Positions 1-9,262 of a DNA stretch of 64,000 bases are shown piece after piece (the stretch's first letter is position 1; every line of letters starts with the position of its first letter). Source of the stretch: Sediminicola sp. YIK13 (GTDB lineage Bacteria > Bacteroidota > Bacteroidia > Flavobacteriales > Flavobacteriaceae); assembly GCF_001430825.1 (NCBI RefSeq), contig NZ_CP010535.1:972501-1036500 (forward strand), in the 5' to 3' direction. Both the position numbers and the translations under genes were made by a program. The notes beneath the pieces are model-generated. The model did no database searches and was not told the DNA's origin. It was given only the letters and a program-made list of their open reading frames with translations.

Positions 1-1
1 A

Positions 2-721
2 TTGGCCTTGAACAAATTAACTACTGCAAATTTAAGATTTGTTGTTTCCGTTGCTAAACAATATCAAAATCAAGGGTTAAAATTACCAGATTTGATCAAC
101 GAGGGGAATGTAGGCCTGGTAAAGGCAGCCAAACGTTTTGATGAGACGAGGGGATTTAAATTTATTTCCTATGCGGTTTGGTGGATCAGACAATCTATTT
201 TACAAGCCTTAGCCGAACAGTCTAGAATTGTACGATTGCCTTTAAATAAGATCGGGTCCATAAACAAGATTAAAAAGGCCTTTTCCTACTTGGAACAAGC
301 TCATGAGCGACCGCCTTCTGCCGAAGAAATAGCCAAGGAATTGGATCTTTCCGTAAGCGAAGTAAAGCAGTCGATGAAAAACTCCGGGAGGCACGTAAGT
401 ATGGATGCTCCTCTGATTGAAGGCGAAAATTCCAATTTATATGATGTACTTCGTTCGGGAGAATCCCCTAACCCAGATAAAAAGTTATTGCTGCAATCCC
501 TGAACACAGAAATTAATAGGGCTTTGGAAACTCTTTCCCAAAGAGAAGCAGATGTTGTAAAACTGTACTACGGGATTGGAGACCAACATTCCATGACCTT
601 GGCCGAAATAGGACAGACTTTTGATCTGACCAGGGAAAGAGTAAGACAAATACGGGAAAAGGCCATTAGAAAGCTCAGACACAACTCAAGGAGCAAGATT
701 CTAAAGACGTATTTGGGATAA
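2..721 (+). CDS. rpoD: RNA polymerase primary sigma factor, 5' end outside window
   Basis: Primary (housekeeping) sigma factor that directs RNA polymerase to promoters. The frame is open at the window edge, so the N-terminal part (about 50 residues of a usual 285-290 in this phylum) is missing. Visible are sigma region 2 ([18 protein letters not shown], then the -10 recognition segment [14 protein letters not shown]), region 3, and region 4 with its helix-turn-helix ([18 protein letters not shown]). The lack of a long region 1.1 insert is normal for Bacteroidetes, whose sigma factor reads TTG / TAnnTTTG promoters. The gene is followed by a strong hairpin terminator. Identity is certain; only the start is unseen. 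Confidence 0.97.
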   Translation: MALNKLTTANLRFVVSVAKQYQNQGLKLPDLINEGNVGLVKAAKRFDETRGFKFISYAVWWIRQSILQALAEQSRIVRLPLNKIGSINKIKKAFSYLEQAHERPPSAEEIAKELDLSVSEVKQSMKNSGRHVSMDAPLIEGENSNLYDVLRSGESPNPDKKLLLQSLNTEINRALETLSQREADVVKLYYGIGDQHSMTLAEIGQTFDLTRERVRQIREKAIRKLRHNSRSKILKTYLG

Positions 722-748
722 CAATTGCCCTTTGTGATTTGTATAATA

Positions 749-783
749 AAAAAAGAGCACCTTATGGGGTGCTCCTTTTTTTA
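749..783. terminator. Bidirectional Rho-independent terminator
   Basis: GAGCACC (755-761) pairs with GGTGCTC (768-774) around a 6-nt loop. Runs of A lie on the left and runs of T on the right, so it can end the sigma factor transcript on the plus strand and the micro-ORF transcript arriving on the minus strand. Confidence 0.85.
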
Positions 784-798
784 GTGGTTCTTATTGCA

Positions 799-900
799 CT
801 ATGAATAATTCAACTTATTAATATTAAAGTTGACCAAGATTTCGTTTAAATCTTGCATAAAGCTCAAATAAGCTGCGTTGTCTTGATTTTGGTTTGCCAT
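799..900 (-). CDS. Micro-ORF A, 33 aa, unknown function
   Basis: Complete ATG-to-TAG frame of 33 codons starting MANQNQDNAAYLSF and containing YLSFMQDLNEIL. I do not recognise the peptide. Support for coding comes from its neighbour: the 32-aa ORF just upstream on the same strand has YLIFLKDLNEIL at a similar position, so two adjacent frames share a 12-residue core at 9 of 12 positions. Both starts are preceded by an AACCC(C)AAATT stretch. The frame is followed by the bidirectional terminator at 749-783, a sensible 3' end. No signal peptide or membrane segment; the peptide looks helical and mildly acidic. It could be a regulatory peptide or small adaptor. Chance is possible at this length, hence moderate confidence. 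Confidence 0.45.
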   Translation of the reverse strand: MANQNQDNAAYLSFMQDLNEILVNFNINKLNYS

Positions 901-931
901 AATTTGGGGTTTTAAAAATGATGTTATTAGC

Positions 932-1030
932 CTATAAATAGTCTAGCTCCACCAATTCGTTTAAACTTAAAATTTCATTTAAATCTTTAAGGAAGATTAA
1001 GTATTCCTCTCCGTAGGTGTCGTATAACAT
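932..1030 (-). CDS. Micro-ORF B, 32 aa, paralogue of micro-ORF A
   Basis: Complete ATG-to-TAG frame of 32 codons (starts MLYDTYGEEYLIF, core YLIFLKDLNEIL), 31 bases upstream of micro-ORF A on the same strand. The shared core and shared leader sequence suggest a tandem duplication followed by divergence, which would be odd for non-coding DNA. The C-terminal part (SLNELVELDYL) is leucine-rich and acidic. The pair lies downstream of the exopolysaccharide-type operon and in the same orientation, but a 150-bp gap with a hairpin suggests a separate transcript. Function unknown. Confidence 0.45.
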   Translation of the reverse strand: MLYDTYGEEYLIFLKDLNEILSLNELVELDYL

Positions 1031-1079
1031 AATTAAATTTGGGTTTTAATTAATTTAAAATTTGGGGCTTTAAATCTAT

Positions 1080-1103
1080 GTAGTAAACTTATTTAATTAC
1101 TAC
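1080..1103 (-). promoter_or_regulatory. Inverted repeat upstream of the micro-ORFs
   Basis: GTAGTAA (1080-1086) and TTACTAC (1097-1103) form a 7-bp inverted repeat with a 10-nt centre, 50 bases upstream of micro-ORF B. It could be an operator or a 5' leader hairpin. An imperfect -7-like TAAGTTTA lies within it on the minus strand, but no -33 element sits at the usual distance. Confidence 0.3.
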
Positions 1104-1180
1104 AAACAAAAAAACATTTTGTGGTGAAGGTGCTTTTTTTTGTTGTCAAAACAAGCTCCTTTATGGGCTAACCCAATTGT

Positions 1181-2449
1181 TTAGAACATAAATCTGTAAT
1201 TGATTCCTGCTGAAACCGACCATACAAAACGCTCAGAATCAAAGACTAGCTCTTGTCTTAATGCTCCGGCTTTGAGTTTCCACAGGTTCTGCAAATTCTT
1301 TGAGGGGAATTGATAGACCAAATTCAATCGTTGGGATTCTAAGTATAGTACCGTTTCTGAAATCAATTGGTTATTGATGTTCAATTGGGTTAATTCCGGA
1401 AGAAACCCATAACTGATGACCCCCCCGAGATAATTTTTAGACGTCTTTAAATACTTTCGTACATCCAACGACCCAGAAAAACTTGGAGACGCATTGGGCA
1501 CTGGGGTAACATAGGGTCTAAATGAATAATAGTAGTTTCCTTTGTACATCCCAAATGAACCTGTGAAAACCGTTGCGGAAGAATTTTCAAAATCATAATA
1601 TTTCCCGCCTATAGATGCTTCCAAGGCGTTAGGTAGCTTTACGAAAACCTCCCCTCCTATTAAATTCTTGGGAAAGATCTCCGCTTTGGAAAAGGAATAG
1701 GTTAAATGGGTATAGATGTTTTTTGTGACCTTAGGGTAGATATCTATCCCGTATTGGATACCATTCACACCAAATCTGTGTCCATAATTGATATTGGTCG
1801 AAATACTTCCTAAGTTAGTAACTCTTTTATAGTCTACACTTACCGCTGCCATTGGATCGTATACGATATCGAAGACCTCGGCAGTTGTAGAGATGCCAAT
1901 ACTGTTCACATTGACCCGATCTTTTAGTTTCCTGTAGAATGTTTTGGCCGCTGTATCCCCTTCAAACATCTTTAAATGAACCTTCAACCAATCTAAAGCA
2001 GAATGTACCTCTCCGATAGAATTGATCGCCCTAGCCTTTAATAAAGATAGGTCTTGGTCCAGTTTTAGATATCTTAAGGCTTTGTTGGAAAGGCCGAGTG
2101 CCAAATAGTAGTTTTCGGCATATAATTCATTGTTTATAGCCCCTATCCATGCATCCTTTATCATTTTGTCATGAGAAAGCACTTTATTGAATTCGCTTCT
2201 GGCATTTTCATATTGTTTGTCCCAGCTAAACGTCTTTGCCAATAAAACCCTGGCGTCGTGAAAGTTTGGATGTGCTGTCAGTATACTTTTCAAGGTATCC
2301 CTAGCTTCGCTTCTATCTCCTTTAAATGCAAGATTTTGGGCATTGGAAAACGAAGCATCTGGCGACTTTTTTACAAGTGTTTCTTGTGAATTTCCCAAAA
2401 AGGATATTAACAGAAATAAAAATAGGATATGATGTTTGGCTAAATTCAT
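1181..2449 (-). CDS. TPR / YaiO-family outer-membrane beta-barrel protein
   Basis: Probable outer-membrane exporter or docking protein. Residues 1-21 are a signal peptide. Residues about 30-170 are TPR-like helical repeats (LAFKGDRSEARDTLKSIL, LLAKTFSWDKQYENARSEF). Residues about 180-422 are alternating beta strands rich in Tyr and Gly, ending in Phe (NYRFMF) as in outer-membrane barrels. A periplasmic TPR plus barrel is the layout of PgaA and BcsC exporters, and E. coli YaiO lies beside the GT2 gene yaiP. It is the last gene of a six-gene operon; its ATG overlaps the stop of the preceding gene by four bases (ATGA). The family call is good; the export role is inferred from neighbours. Confidence 0.8.
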   Translation of the reverse strand: MNLAKHHILFLFLLISFLGNSQETLVKKSPDASFSNAQNLAFKGDRSEARDTLKSILTAHPNFHDARVLLAKTFSWDKQYENARSEFNKVLSHDKMIKDAWIGAINNELYAENYYLALGLSNKALRYLKLDQDLSLLKARAINSIGEVHSALDWLKVHLKMFEGDTAAKTFYRKLKDRVNVNSIGISTTAEVFDIVYDPMAAVSVDYKRVTNLGSISTNINYGHRFGVNGIQYGIDIYPKVTKNIYTHLTYSFSKAEIFPKNLIGGEVFVKLPNALEASIGGKYYDFENSSATVFTGSFGMYKGNYYYSFRPYVTPVPNASPSFSGSLDVRKYLKTSKNYLGGVISYGFLPELTQLNINNQLISETVLYLESQRLNLVYQFPSKNLQNLWKLKAGALRQELVFDSERFVWSVSAGINYRFMF

Positions 2450-4845
2450 TTGATGGCGACCTGATCTAGATAAGCTTTAATTTTAGTATAATCAAAATAT
2501 ACTTCATTGGGATTTTCCAGGGTCTCCTGTTTCATGTTTTCCATGGCCCGTGTCATTTTCTTTATCACATCTGGAGATTTGATGTTATGCTTTCTTAATG
2601 GATCGATCAATAATAATGCTTCTTGGTTTTTATCGGACCAGAAATATACGTCTAATAAGGCCGAATACCCATCAGAATAGGTGGGATATTTTCTAATGAC
2701 CTCCTTTAGGATTGCAATACTCTCCCCGTATGCTTCATTCCATGCATTTACCCTGCCCAATAGAATTTCGGTATCTGCGTGACCCGGAATTTTAGTTAAG
2801 ATGTACCTACTGAGCAGCATCGCTCTATCCCGCTCATTATTTAAAGCCAAATCTCTGGCCGTTGAATAAGCATTATCAAAATCGGCGCCGCTAAAAACAC
2901 TGTTCACCCATATCTGTTCCTGTTTGGAAAACTCATTCTTGGGTTTTTTGAAAAGTGCCAGATAAGTTGGGATAATTTTGTTCTTATTGTTTAGATAGCT
3001 ATTGATGGCTTTGGTATTTCTAAACCCATCCCTTGTTTTACGAACAATTTGTTCGTCATTCTCTTTCTTTAGCACCATATCGGTACCTAGTTTATATACT
3101 GAATTTCTTGAAATAAAATGATCCCCTTGTATATATTCCCTGATATTGTTCTTTTCTCTGAGAAATAGTATTTTCTTCTCCTTATCGTACATACTGTTGT
3201 TTACCAGACCAGATCCCAACCAAGCAGTTTCCGATGGTAGGTCCAGTTTATATTTTTCTGACAGCAAGGCAAGGATACTTGGAGCCAAATCTGCATGGGA
3301 GGAGAGGGAATTGAATTGTTTGGGATGTTTGAGCAAGGGACTATAGATGAGAAGTGGAACCCTATAACGATCCAGATTATTCTCATGGGGCAGATCGGAA
3401 AGGTTATGTGTTCCTGTAATTATGAAGATCGTGTTTTTGAATGTCCTTTTTTTCTTGTAGTTTTTAAAAAAAAGCTCAATACTTTGATCCGTATAGTAAA
3501 GGCCTGCGAAAATCTCCTTATTATTTTCAACAATTTTATGTGATTTTGAACCTAGGGCTACTTTTTCTAGGATCCTATCTACTTTATCTTCGTAATAGGA
3601 AAGATTAGGGATCAGTGACGGATTTTTAGTGCTTAAAGTTTGTATTACATCAAATCTGGCACGGGGGTATTCTATGAAATCTGTGTTATATTTCTTGAAA
3701 AGCTCCCTATCTGGATATCCTAAAGAAACTCCGGCTGCATCCTCTTTTTGAAGTTCGTAGGTGTCATCAAAATTCTTTCGGTCCAAAATATAGTCCACCC
3801 GTTCTTCATAAAGGAATCTATCCAGAAAATTGATACTGCTATTTCCTCCATAATTAAAAGATGTATAATAACCATTGGCCTTTAGAATACTGTAAAGGGT
3901 ATTGCGTTCGGGAGATATCTTAGTATTGGTAAAACCTTTTTTTCCGAAAGGCAAGGAACCTATGATGCTGGGTAAAACTTCGGAACTTTGACCTACATTG
4001 CTCACATAGTTGGACCAAAAGAGTGAACTGTCCTTTAAGGATTCTAGATAAGGGGTAAAACCTTTATAATTGGGGTCCTTGCCCAAAAAGTCCGATCCTA
4101 GGCCATCCAAGATTAGGATAACGATATTCGGTTTCTCTGCTCTAAAGTCAAAATACACCCCTAACCGGTCATCAATTTTTGTGGGTTGAAGAAGAGGGAA
4201 TTCTACCTTTCCATCATATTTATTCAGATCCAACCATTCTTCGGCAAGACTGACTGTTAAATGTTGCGTTTTATTTTCATTGATAGGCTTCTTTTCGGAA
4301 GCGAGTGCCGCTAAGAACAAACTAAAAAACACAATGGTCAAGGGATACATTTTACTAATGATACGATGCGCCTTGGCCGTAATCTTATAGAACAGAAAAA
4401 ATAAGGACAACATACTGATTATGGCCATTAATACTATGGTACTGATCTTCCAGATGTTCACCCCATCCCATGAAAGACTTAATATGTTTACCTCTAAGAT
4501 CTCATAATTGGCAAGATAATATTCTGTCAACAAAACCTCCGTTAACAATCCTATGACCAAAATGATAGAGGTTACCACAAAACCAAAATTTGGCTTTCGT
4601 GATTCCAGAAAATTAAAACCAAAAACCAGTATTAACCCTACCAAAGAGGCATAGCCTAGGTGGTGGAACAATTGCAATAAAAGGCTCTTGCCTACAAACA
4701 CATCCAACACTCCACTGAGATATAAACGGATAAATTGGTAACAGGAAATAACCACAAGACAGCCAAAGAAAGCAATGACCAATCGGGTATATTCCCTTAG
4801 GGTCTTTCTGGTGACATGTTTGGTTATTTTTTCTTCTACCTGCAT
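2446..4845 (-). CDS. LTA-synthase/sulfatase-fold membrane protein with C-terminal TPRs
   Basis: 799 aa. About five transmembrane helices occupy residues 20-190, then a periplasmic alkaline-phosphatase-superfamily domain covers about 235-560 (VILILDGLG with Asp247; SSEVLPSIIGSLPFG with candidate nucleophile Ser287/288; His480; HADL near 517). TPR-like repeats follow from about 660. Relatives include lipoteichoic-acid synthase and phosphoglycerol or phosphoethanolamine transferases, which decorate surface glycans. At the metal site usually read as Asp-His the protein has Thr479-His480, so activity should not be assumed. It lies between the glycosyltransferase and the YaiO barrel gene, suggesting it modifies the polymer or forms part of the export machine. 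Fusion of this fold to TPRs is unusual. Confidence 0.75.
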   Translation of the reverse strand: MQVEEKITKHVTRKTLREYTRLVIAFFGCLVVISCYQFIRLYLSGVLDVFVGKSLLLQLFHHLGYASLVGLILVFGFNFLESRKPNFGFVVTSIILVIGLLTEVLLTEYYLANYEILEVNILSLSWDGVNIWKISTIVLMAIISMLSLFFLFYKITAKAHRIISKMYPLTIVFFSLFLAALASEKKPINENKTQHLTVSLAEEWLDLNKYDGKVEFPLLQPTKIDDRLGVYFDFRAEKPNIVILILDGLGSDFLGKDPNYKGFTPYLESLKDSSLFWSNYVSNVGQSSEVLPSIIGSLPFGKKGFTNTKISPERNTLYSILKANGYYTSFNYGGNSSINFLDRFLYEERVDYILDRKNFDDTYELQKEDAAGVSLGYPDRELFKKYNTDFIEYPRARFDVIQTLSTKNPSLIPNLSYYEDKVDRILEKVALGSKSHKIVENNKEIFAGLYYTDQSIELFFKNYKKKRTFKNTIFIITGTHNLSDLPHENNLDRYRVPLLIYSPLLKHPKQFNSLSSHADLAPSILALLSEKYKLDLPSETAWLGSGLVNNSMYDKEKKILFLREKNNIREYIQGDHFISRNSVYKLGTDMVLKKENDEQIVRKTRDGFRNTKAINSYLNNKNKIIPTYLALFKKPKNEFSKQEQIWVNSVFSGADFDNAYSTARDLALNNERDRAMLLSRYILTKIPGHADTEILLGRVNAWNEAYGESIAILKEVIRKYPTYSDGYSALLDVYFWSDKNQEALLLIDPLRKHNIKSPDVIKKMTRAMENMKQETLENPNEVYFDYTKIKAYLDQVAIK

Positions 4846-4850
4846 GAATC

Positions 4851-6278
4851 TTAAGCCTTACTAAATCCTTTACGTGTTATAACTCCCCAACCGGATTTGA
4901 TGTTAAACAATTTCTTGTAATTACCCCTGACCGAGGAAAATACCACGATGGGATGAAATATTACTGGTTCCAAAATGGCGAAAAGCATTAGTGTCAATAT
5001 ATCCTTTGTTTTGGTGTACTGGTTATAGGAATAGACATCCCATAATATGGCGTAAAATGAGTACATTATCGAATAGGCATAAATTGACAAGGTAATTGCC
5101 ACAAAAAAGCTCCAGTTTAGAATCCCAAGATAATAGAATAGTAAAATGGAAAAGAAACCAAAGAATTCTAAAATGGGAGCCAACCATTCGTAAAAAAACC
5201 AATAAGGGTAACTGATCATTCCCAATTTCCCATATTTTGGGTTAAAGAACATATCCTTATGCTTTTGTAGGGTTTCCAAGTTTCCCCTGGACCATCTGTC
5301 CCTTTGGTTCACCAAAATCTTCAAACTCTCTGGCACCTCTGTCCAGCATAGGGGATCTGGGATATACTCAATGGTATAAGGTTCGTCCCTATCGTGCATA
5401 TACCTGCGCATTTTAAAGACAATTTCCATGTCCTCCCCTACTGTTTTGGTATCGTATCCTCCCACGGCCAATGCAATTTCCCTATCAAAAAAACCAAAGG
5501 CCCCTGATATGATCAAAAGACTATCTATTCGTCCCCAGGCCATTCTGCCTAGCAAAAAGGAGCGGGTATACTCCAGTAGTTGAAATTTCGCCAGCCAATT
5601 TTTGGGTAATCGAATTTCCTCTAACATCCCACCAGCAATTTTACAGGAATTGGCAACTCTAATTACCCCACCAACAGCTATAACCCTTTTTTGTGAGCGT
5701 TGGTAAAACGATTTTACCACATGTAGCAGGGATTCGGGCATTAAAAGACAATCCACATCTATACAACCTACATATTGGTTTTCTGATAGGTGCATACCAG
5801 TGTTTAAGGCATCAGACTTACCGCCGTTCTCTTTGTCGATAACGGTAAGTTTGGAGAAAGAAAGTTGTTTGGATTTATATATTCCACGAATCGGTTTTGA
5901 TTGCCAATTTGGATCTATTTTTTTATCAATTTTAACAAGGTCATAGGCCACAATCATTTTTTCCAAAGTATCATCCTTACTCCCGTCATTGACCACCATT
6001 ACCTCGTAATTTACATACCGTAATGAGAGTAGGGACCGTATATTCTCAACAATGGTTAGTCCCTCGTTATAGGCAGGCGCAATAATGGTAATACTGGGTG
6101 CCATTGGAGAGGCCATTATTTTGGATAGATCCCCAAAACTATTTTTATGTTTGTAATGAAGGGAATTACGTGTGGAAAGGTATCCCATAAAGGTGAACAT
6201 GATAAATAGCACCACTGTAAACACCAAAAAAACGATGTTTATATAATCCAGGATGATATTTAGAAGTCCACTATCCAT
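4851..6278 (-). CDS. Membrane glycosyltransferase family 2 (processive polysaccharide synthase type)
   Basis: 475 aa inner-membrane synthase. One N-terminal helix (about 10-33), a cytosolic GT-A domain, and several C-terminal helices (about 365-455). All hallmark motifs of processive GT2 enzymes such as cellulose, hyaluronan and PgaC synthases are present: NDGS (97-100), DVD (174-176), GED (281-283, the catalytic-base position), and QRDRW (325-329, the QxxRW motif). It would polymerise a nucleotide-sugar into a glycan passed across the membrane. The sugar cannot be told from sequence. Its start overlaps the 3' end of the HEAT gene by 8 bases, and the next gene follows 5 bases later, implying translational coupling. 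Confidence 0.9.
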   Translation of the reverse strand: MDSGLLNIILDYINIVFLVFTVVLFIMFTFMGYLSTRNSLHYKHKNSFGDLSKIMASPMAPSITIIAPAYNEGLTIVENIRSLLSLRYVNYEVMVVNDGSKDDTLEKMIVAYDLVKIDKKIDPNWQSKPIRGIYKSKQLSFSKLTVIDKENGGKSDALNTGMHLSENQYVGCIDVDCLLMPESLLHVVKSFYQRSQKRVIAVGGVIRVANSCKIAGGMLEEIRLPKNWLAKFQLLEYTRSFLLGRMAWGRIDSLLIISGAFGFFDREIALAVGGYDTKTVGEDMEIVFKMRRYMHDRDEPYTIEYIPDPLCWTEVPESLKILVNQRDRWSRGNLETLQKHKDMFFNPKYGKLGMISYPYWFFYEWLAPILEFFGFFSILLFYYLGILNWSFFVAITLSIYAYSIMYSFYAILWDVYSYNQYTKTKDILTLMLFAILEPVIFHPIVVFSSVRGNYKKLFNIKSGWGVITRKGFSKA

Positions 6279-8862
6279 TAAAGAGGTCCTTTATTTTTGA
6301 TGGTAAGGAAAGTATCTGATCCAGAAAGGAAACACTTGCCGCAGCCCCATTATTCTTAGATTCTTCATGCTTTTGATTTGGTCCTATTTGTTCCCTCATC
6401 GAACCCAAATCAAAGTCCGCGTCCAATAAATCTGAAGCTTTGGAAGGACTAATCTCAAGGTCATCCAATAAAAAACAAAAATCCAGAGGCATTTTGCCTT
6501 TGGTATTTTGAAAATTTTCAACGGAATAATTATTTTCAATTCGTTCTATTGGAATTTCTTCATCCAAGGATATGATTCCGATTTGACTAACGGGTTCATC
6601 TGATTCTTTAAGGAGCTTATCTTTGCTATCTTCTTTATTTAGTGAAGATTCTCCTCTTTTTTCCTCTATATCAGCTGGAACAAACTTTAGTTGTTCCTCC
6701 AATAATACGATGGTCTGTTCTATTTTTTTCTTGAGAATCGGATTTTGGGTAGTCAATAAGGTCTTTAAGAAGATATATTCCTTGGTATCCCCTATTTCTC
6801 CTATTTGATCCAATAACACTAATTTGGTTTCCATATCTGCATTTTTAAAAAGAGGCTTAAAGATGCATCTGTCCCTTATCTTTTCAATTTCTAGGACAGC
6901 TCCCTCTTCTTCAGAAAACCAATAGTTTTGATCCGAAATACCGTTTAATATTTTAAGAGCTTTATCCCTGATTCCTATACTATCTTCATTTACTACAATT
7001 TGTTTTAAAATTGGAATCTCCCTTTCATCTCCCACATCAAAGATGGTATCCAACAATATATTTTTATCGCAATCGTCCTTTATGGAGAAAATATCCTCAT
7101 AAAAGTGGTCATTAGGTGCGGTCCTATCCTTATTTAAACGAAGACCGTTAAAATCTGGCTTTGACTTAACTATGGGCTCTTCCTTTTCAAATTCAACAAA
7201 ATCTTCCAAATCAGGGATGTCTTTTAAAAACTGATCAAGGGATGTTAGATCCAATGAATATAGTATTTCATCAGAAATCACTTCTAAATTCTTTAAATCC
7301 TCCATGCTTAGGGAGAAGGATTCTTTCACTGGTTTTTCTTTTTTCTCTTCCTTCATGGGTTGGTCTGTGTTATTGGTTTGGGTTTCTTCTTTATAATCTT
7401 TGTTTTCCAATGATGTCTCAGGGGATTTTTCTGAAGCAATTTTTGGAATTTCAAATTCTGTCGTATGCTCTACTGTTCTTGGATCTTCTGCTGGCAGGTC
7501 TGCAGGAATATCCGTTTCAAGTTCATGGAAATCTGATACTTTTGAATGTTCTTCCTCTAAATTTTTGCTTTCCAATGATGTATCAGGTACACTTTCTGTT
7601 TCAACTTTTGGAATTTCAACATCCATATTTGATTCTACCAATACAATATCTTCTGGAGTCAGATCTTCAGAAATATCCATTTCAATTGAATCCAATACAG
7701 GCCCATTCTGATCATCTTCTTCAAGAGGAGTGTTTTCCTCATCCTTGGACACAGGGGACTCTGAGGTCATTGATTCCGAAGCATCGGAAGTGTCTTCCAG
7801 GTCTTCCAAAGTCATATTAGAATCAGGAGCCAAAGTAAGGATAGCACTTAAAGCTTTACTTTTTACAACAAAATTAAACGACTTATTTTCAACATTTTGC
7901 AAAAATTCAATATCATTTTCGCTACCCAATTCAGAAATGGTATCAAGGATCAAGATCTTGCTGTTCACATTACTCTTCCAAAAAACCATTTTAAGTGTTC
8001 CCAAGGCTTCCACGACCCCGAATTTTTGGATACAACTGATTGTTTCTTCTTTGATTTGTTTGTTTTTGTGGCGTACCAATTGAATCAATAGGGCATTTGC
8101 ATCGTTTTGATCATAATGCTTTAAAAGGCGTAATGCAAAAAGGACTACAGCCTTGTTGTTGGAGGTCAACCATCTTTTAAATCTAGGTGGCTGAAAGTTT
8201 TCCTTCTGTCTAAGGATATCCATTAGTTTTAACTGTTGCCATTCCGATATTTGATAACGGGTGGTATCCAGAAAATGTGAAATACCTTTTTCTTCTAGGG
8301 ACACCGCTGCCAATTCAGCCTGTTTGCGTACTGTTCCCCTTTTATCATTGATGAATTTTGCCACAAATCCGTAAGATTCCGTAACGCTCATTCGTGTAAG
8401 CTCCATAATTCCCTGGGAAACTACCTGCCAACGGTAGCTTCTGAGCTTATCAAATGCTTTAATATGAAGTCCTAAATCCTTAAACAGCTTGTAAAGGCGT
8501 TCCAAGGTTTCTCCCGATAGATCTTTTTGTAGGTCGATAAGGATATCCGATAATATCTGATGGTTGAATTCGTCTTTGATAAGATCCCTGATCTCAATCT
8601 TGAGGGTAATATAATTCTTGTGGTCTTCGTCATTGGCACTATTAGCGTCGTAAAAAAGAAACTCGCTTATCATAGGAGAAAGTTGTCTCTTACGGTCTGA
8701 AATCAGTTTGGTTTTAGAGTTAAATTTGTTTCTAAAAAAGAAAATAACACCAAAATAAACCACTGCCAACACGGAAAACAAGAGCGTCAAATCCCACAAG
8801 AGATCCGTATGGATCTTTGGAATATTTAACAGCGCATAGCTATGTTTGGTGAGAAGGTTCAT
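6271..8862 (-). CDS. Membrane-anchored HEAT-repeat protein
   Basis: 863 aa. A single transmembrane helix at about 24-43 is followed by a basic stretch (FRNKFNSKTK), so the large C-terminal part is probably cytosolic. HEAT-like helical repeats lie at about 100-345 and again at about 590-725. Between them is a long acidic, Ser/Glu-rich linker (about 350-560) containing two diverged copies of a 45-residue unit (396-440 and 451-495; e.g. VEIPKVETESVPDTSLESKN against FEIPKIASEKSPETSLENKD). HEAT proteins are scaffolds, so this may link the receiver protein upstream to the glycosyltransferase downstream, a regulator's place in synthase-dependent systems. No catalytic motif is seen. The specific role is inferred. 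Confidence 0.75.
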   Translation of the reverse strand: MNLLTKHSYALLNIPKIHTDLLWDLTLLFSVLAVVYFGVIFFFRNKFNSKTKLISDRKRQLSPMISEFLFYDANSANDEDHKNYITLKIEIRDLIKDEFNHQILSDILIDLQKDLSGETLERLYKLFKDLGLHIKAFDKLRSYRWQVVSQGIMELTRMSVTESYGFVAKFINDKRGTVRKQAELAAVSLEEKGISHFLDTTRYQISEWQQLKLMDILRQKENFQPPRFKRWLTSNNKAVVLFALRLLKHYDQNDANALLIQLVRHKNKQIKEETISCIQKFGVVEALGTLKMVFWKSNVNSKILILDTISELGSENDIEFLQNVENKSFNFVVKSKALSAILTLAPDSNMTLEDLEDTSDASESMTSESPVSKDEENTPLEEDDQNGPVLDSIEMDISEDLTPEDIVLVESNMDVEIPKVETESVPDTSLESKNLEEEHSKVSDFHELETDIPADLPAEDPRTVEHTTEFEIPKIASEKSPETSLENKDYKEETQTNNTDQPMKEEKKEKPVKESFSLSMEDLKNLEVISDEILYSLDLTSLDQFLKDIPDLEDFVEFEKEEPIVKSKPDFNGLRLNKDRTAPNDHFYEDIFSIKDDCDKNILLDTIFDVGDEREIPILKQIVVNEDSIGIRDKALKILNGISDQNYWFSEEEGAVLEIEKIRDRCIFKPLFKNADMETKLVLLDQIGEIGDTKEYIFLKTLLTTQNPILKKKIEQTIVLLEEQLKFVPADIEEKRGESSLNKEDSKDKLLKESDEPVSQIGIISLDEEIPIERIENNYSVENFQNTKGKMPLDFCFLLDDLEISPSKASDLLDADFDLGSMREQIGPNQKHEESKNNGAAASVSFLDQILSLPSKIKDLFNG

Positions 8863-8869
8863 TAACGTA

Positions 8870-9241
8870 TCAGGCTTTTCTTAATTCTCTGGCAACCCTT
8901 ACCAATAATTCTGTTGGACTTACTGGCTTTGAAATAAAATCGTTGGCACCTAGCTCAAAAGCACTTAATACGTTCTCCTCATTACCTGCTGAAGAAATGA
9001 TAATAATTGGCAAAGACAGGCCCATCTGGTTCCTGACGAAATCAATTAGTTCCAACCCAGATAAATAGGGCATCATGATATCGCTGACGATTATATCAGG
9101 AATACTTTCTTGGAGTTTCTCCTTCACTTGCTTTCCATCATTGGCCCTTATCACTACATAACCGGCCTTTTCAAGTCGAAATGTCAATAAGGAGGCTAGT
9201 AATTCGTCATCTTCTGCCAGTAAAATTTTTTTCTTGTCCAT
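8870..9241 (-). CDS. Single-domain response regulator (receiver only)
   Basis: 123 aa, essentially one CheY-like receiver domain. The acidic pocket (Glu10, Asp11, Asp12), phosphoacceptor Asp54 in SDIMMP, the Ser83/84 switch and Lys105 in SKP are all present. There is no output domain, so it must act by protein-protein contact or as a phosphorelay intermediate. It sits directly after a hybrid kinase that ends in an HPt domain, so it is the obvious phosphate acceptor. The HEAT protein gene begins 7 bases downstream and is a likely binding target. Family call certain; partner inferred. Confidence 0.92.
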   Translation of the reverse strand: MDKKKILLAEDDELLASLLTFRLEKAGYVVIRANDGKQVKEKLQESIPDIIVSDIMMPYLSGLELIDFVRNQMGLSLPIIIISSAGNEENVLSAFELGANDFISKPVSPTELLVRVARELRKA

Positions 9242-9262
9242 TTGGGGGGAATGGTTGAGGGT

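Noticed and set aside
7242-7820. A 192-aa open frame on the plus strand inside the HEAT gene
   Set aside because: It is antisense to the repetitive acidic linker of a well-supported gene; its Leu/Phe/Ser-rich translation mirrors Glu/Lys codons on the other strand.
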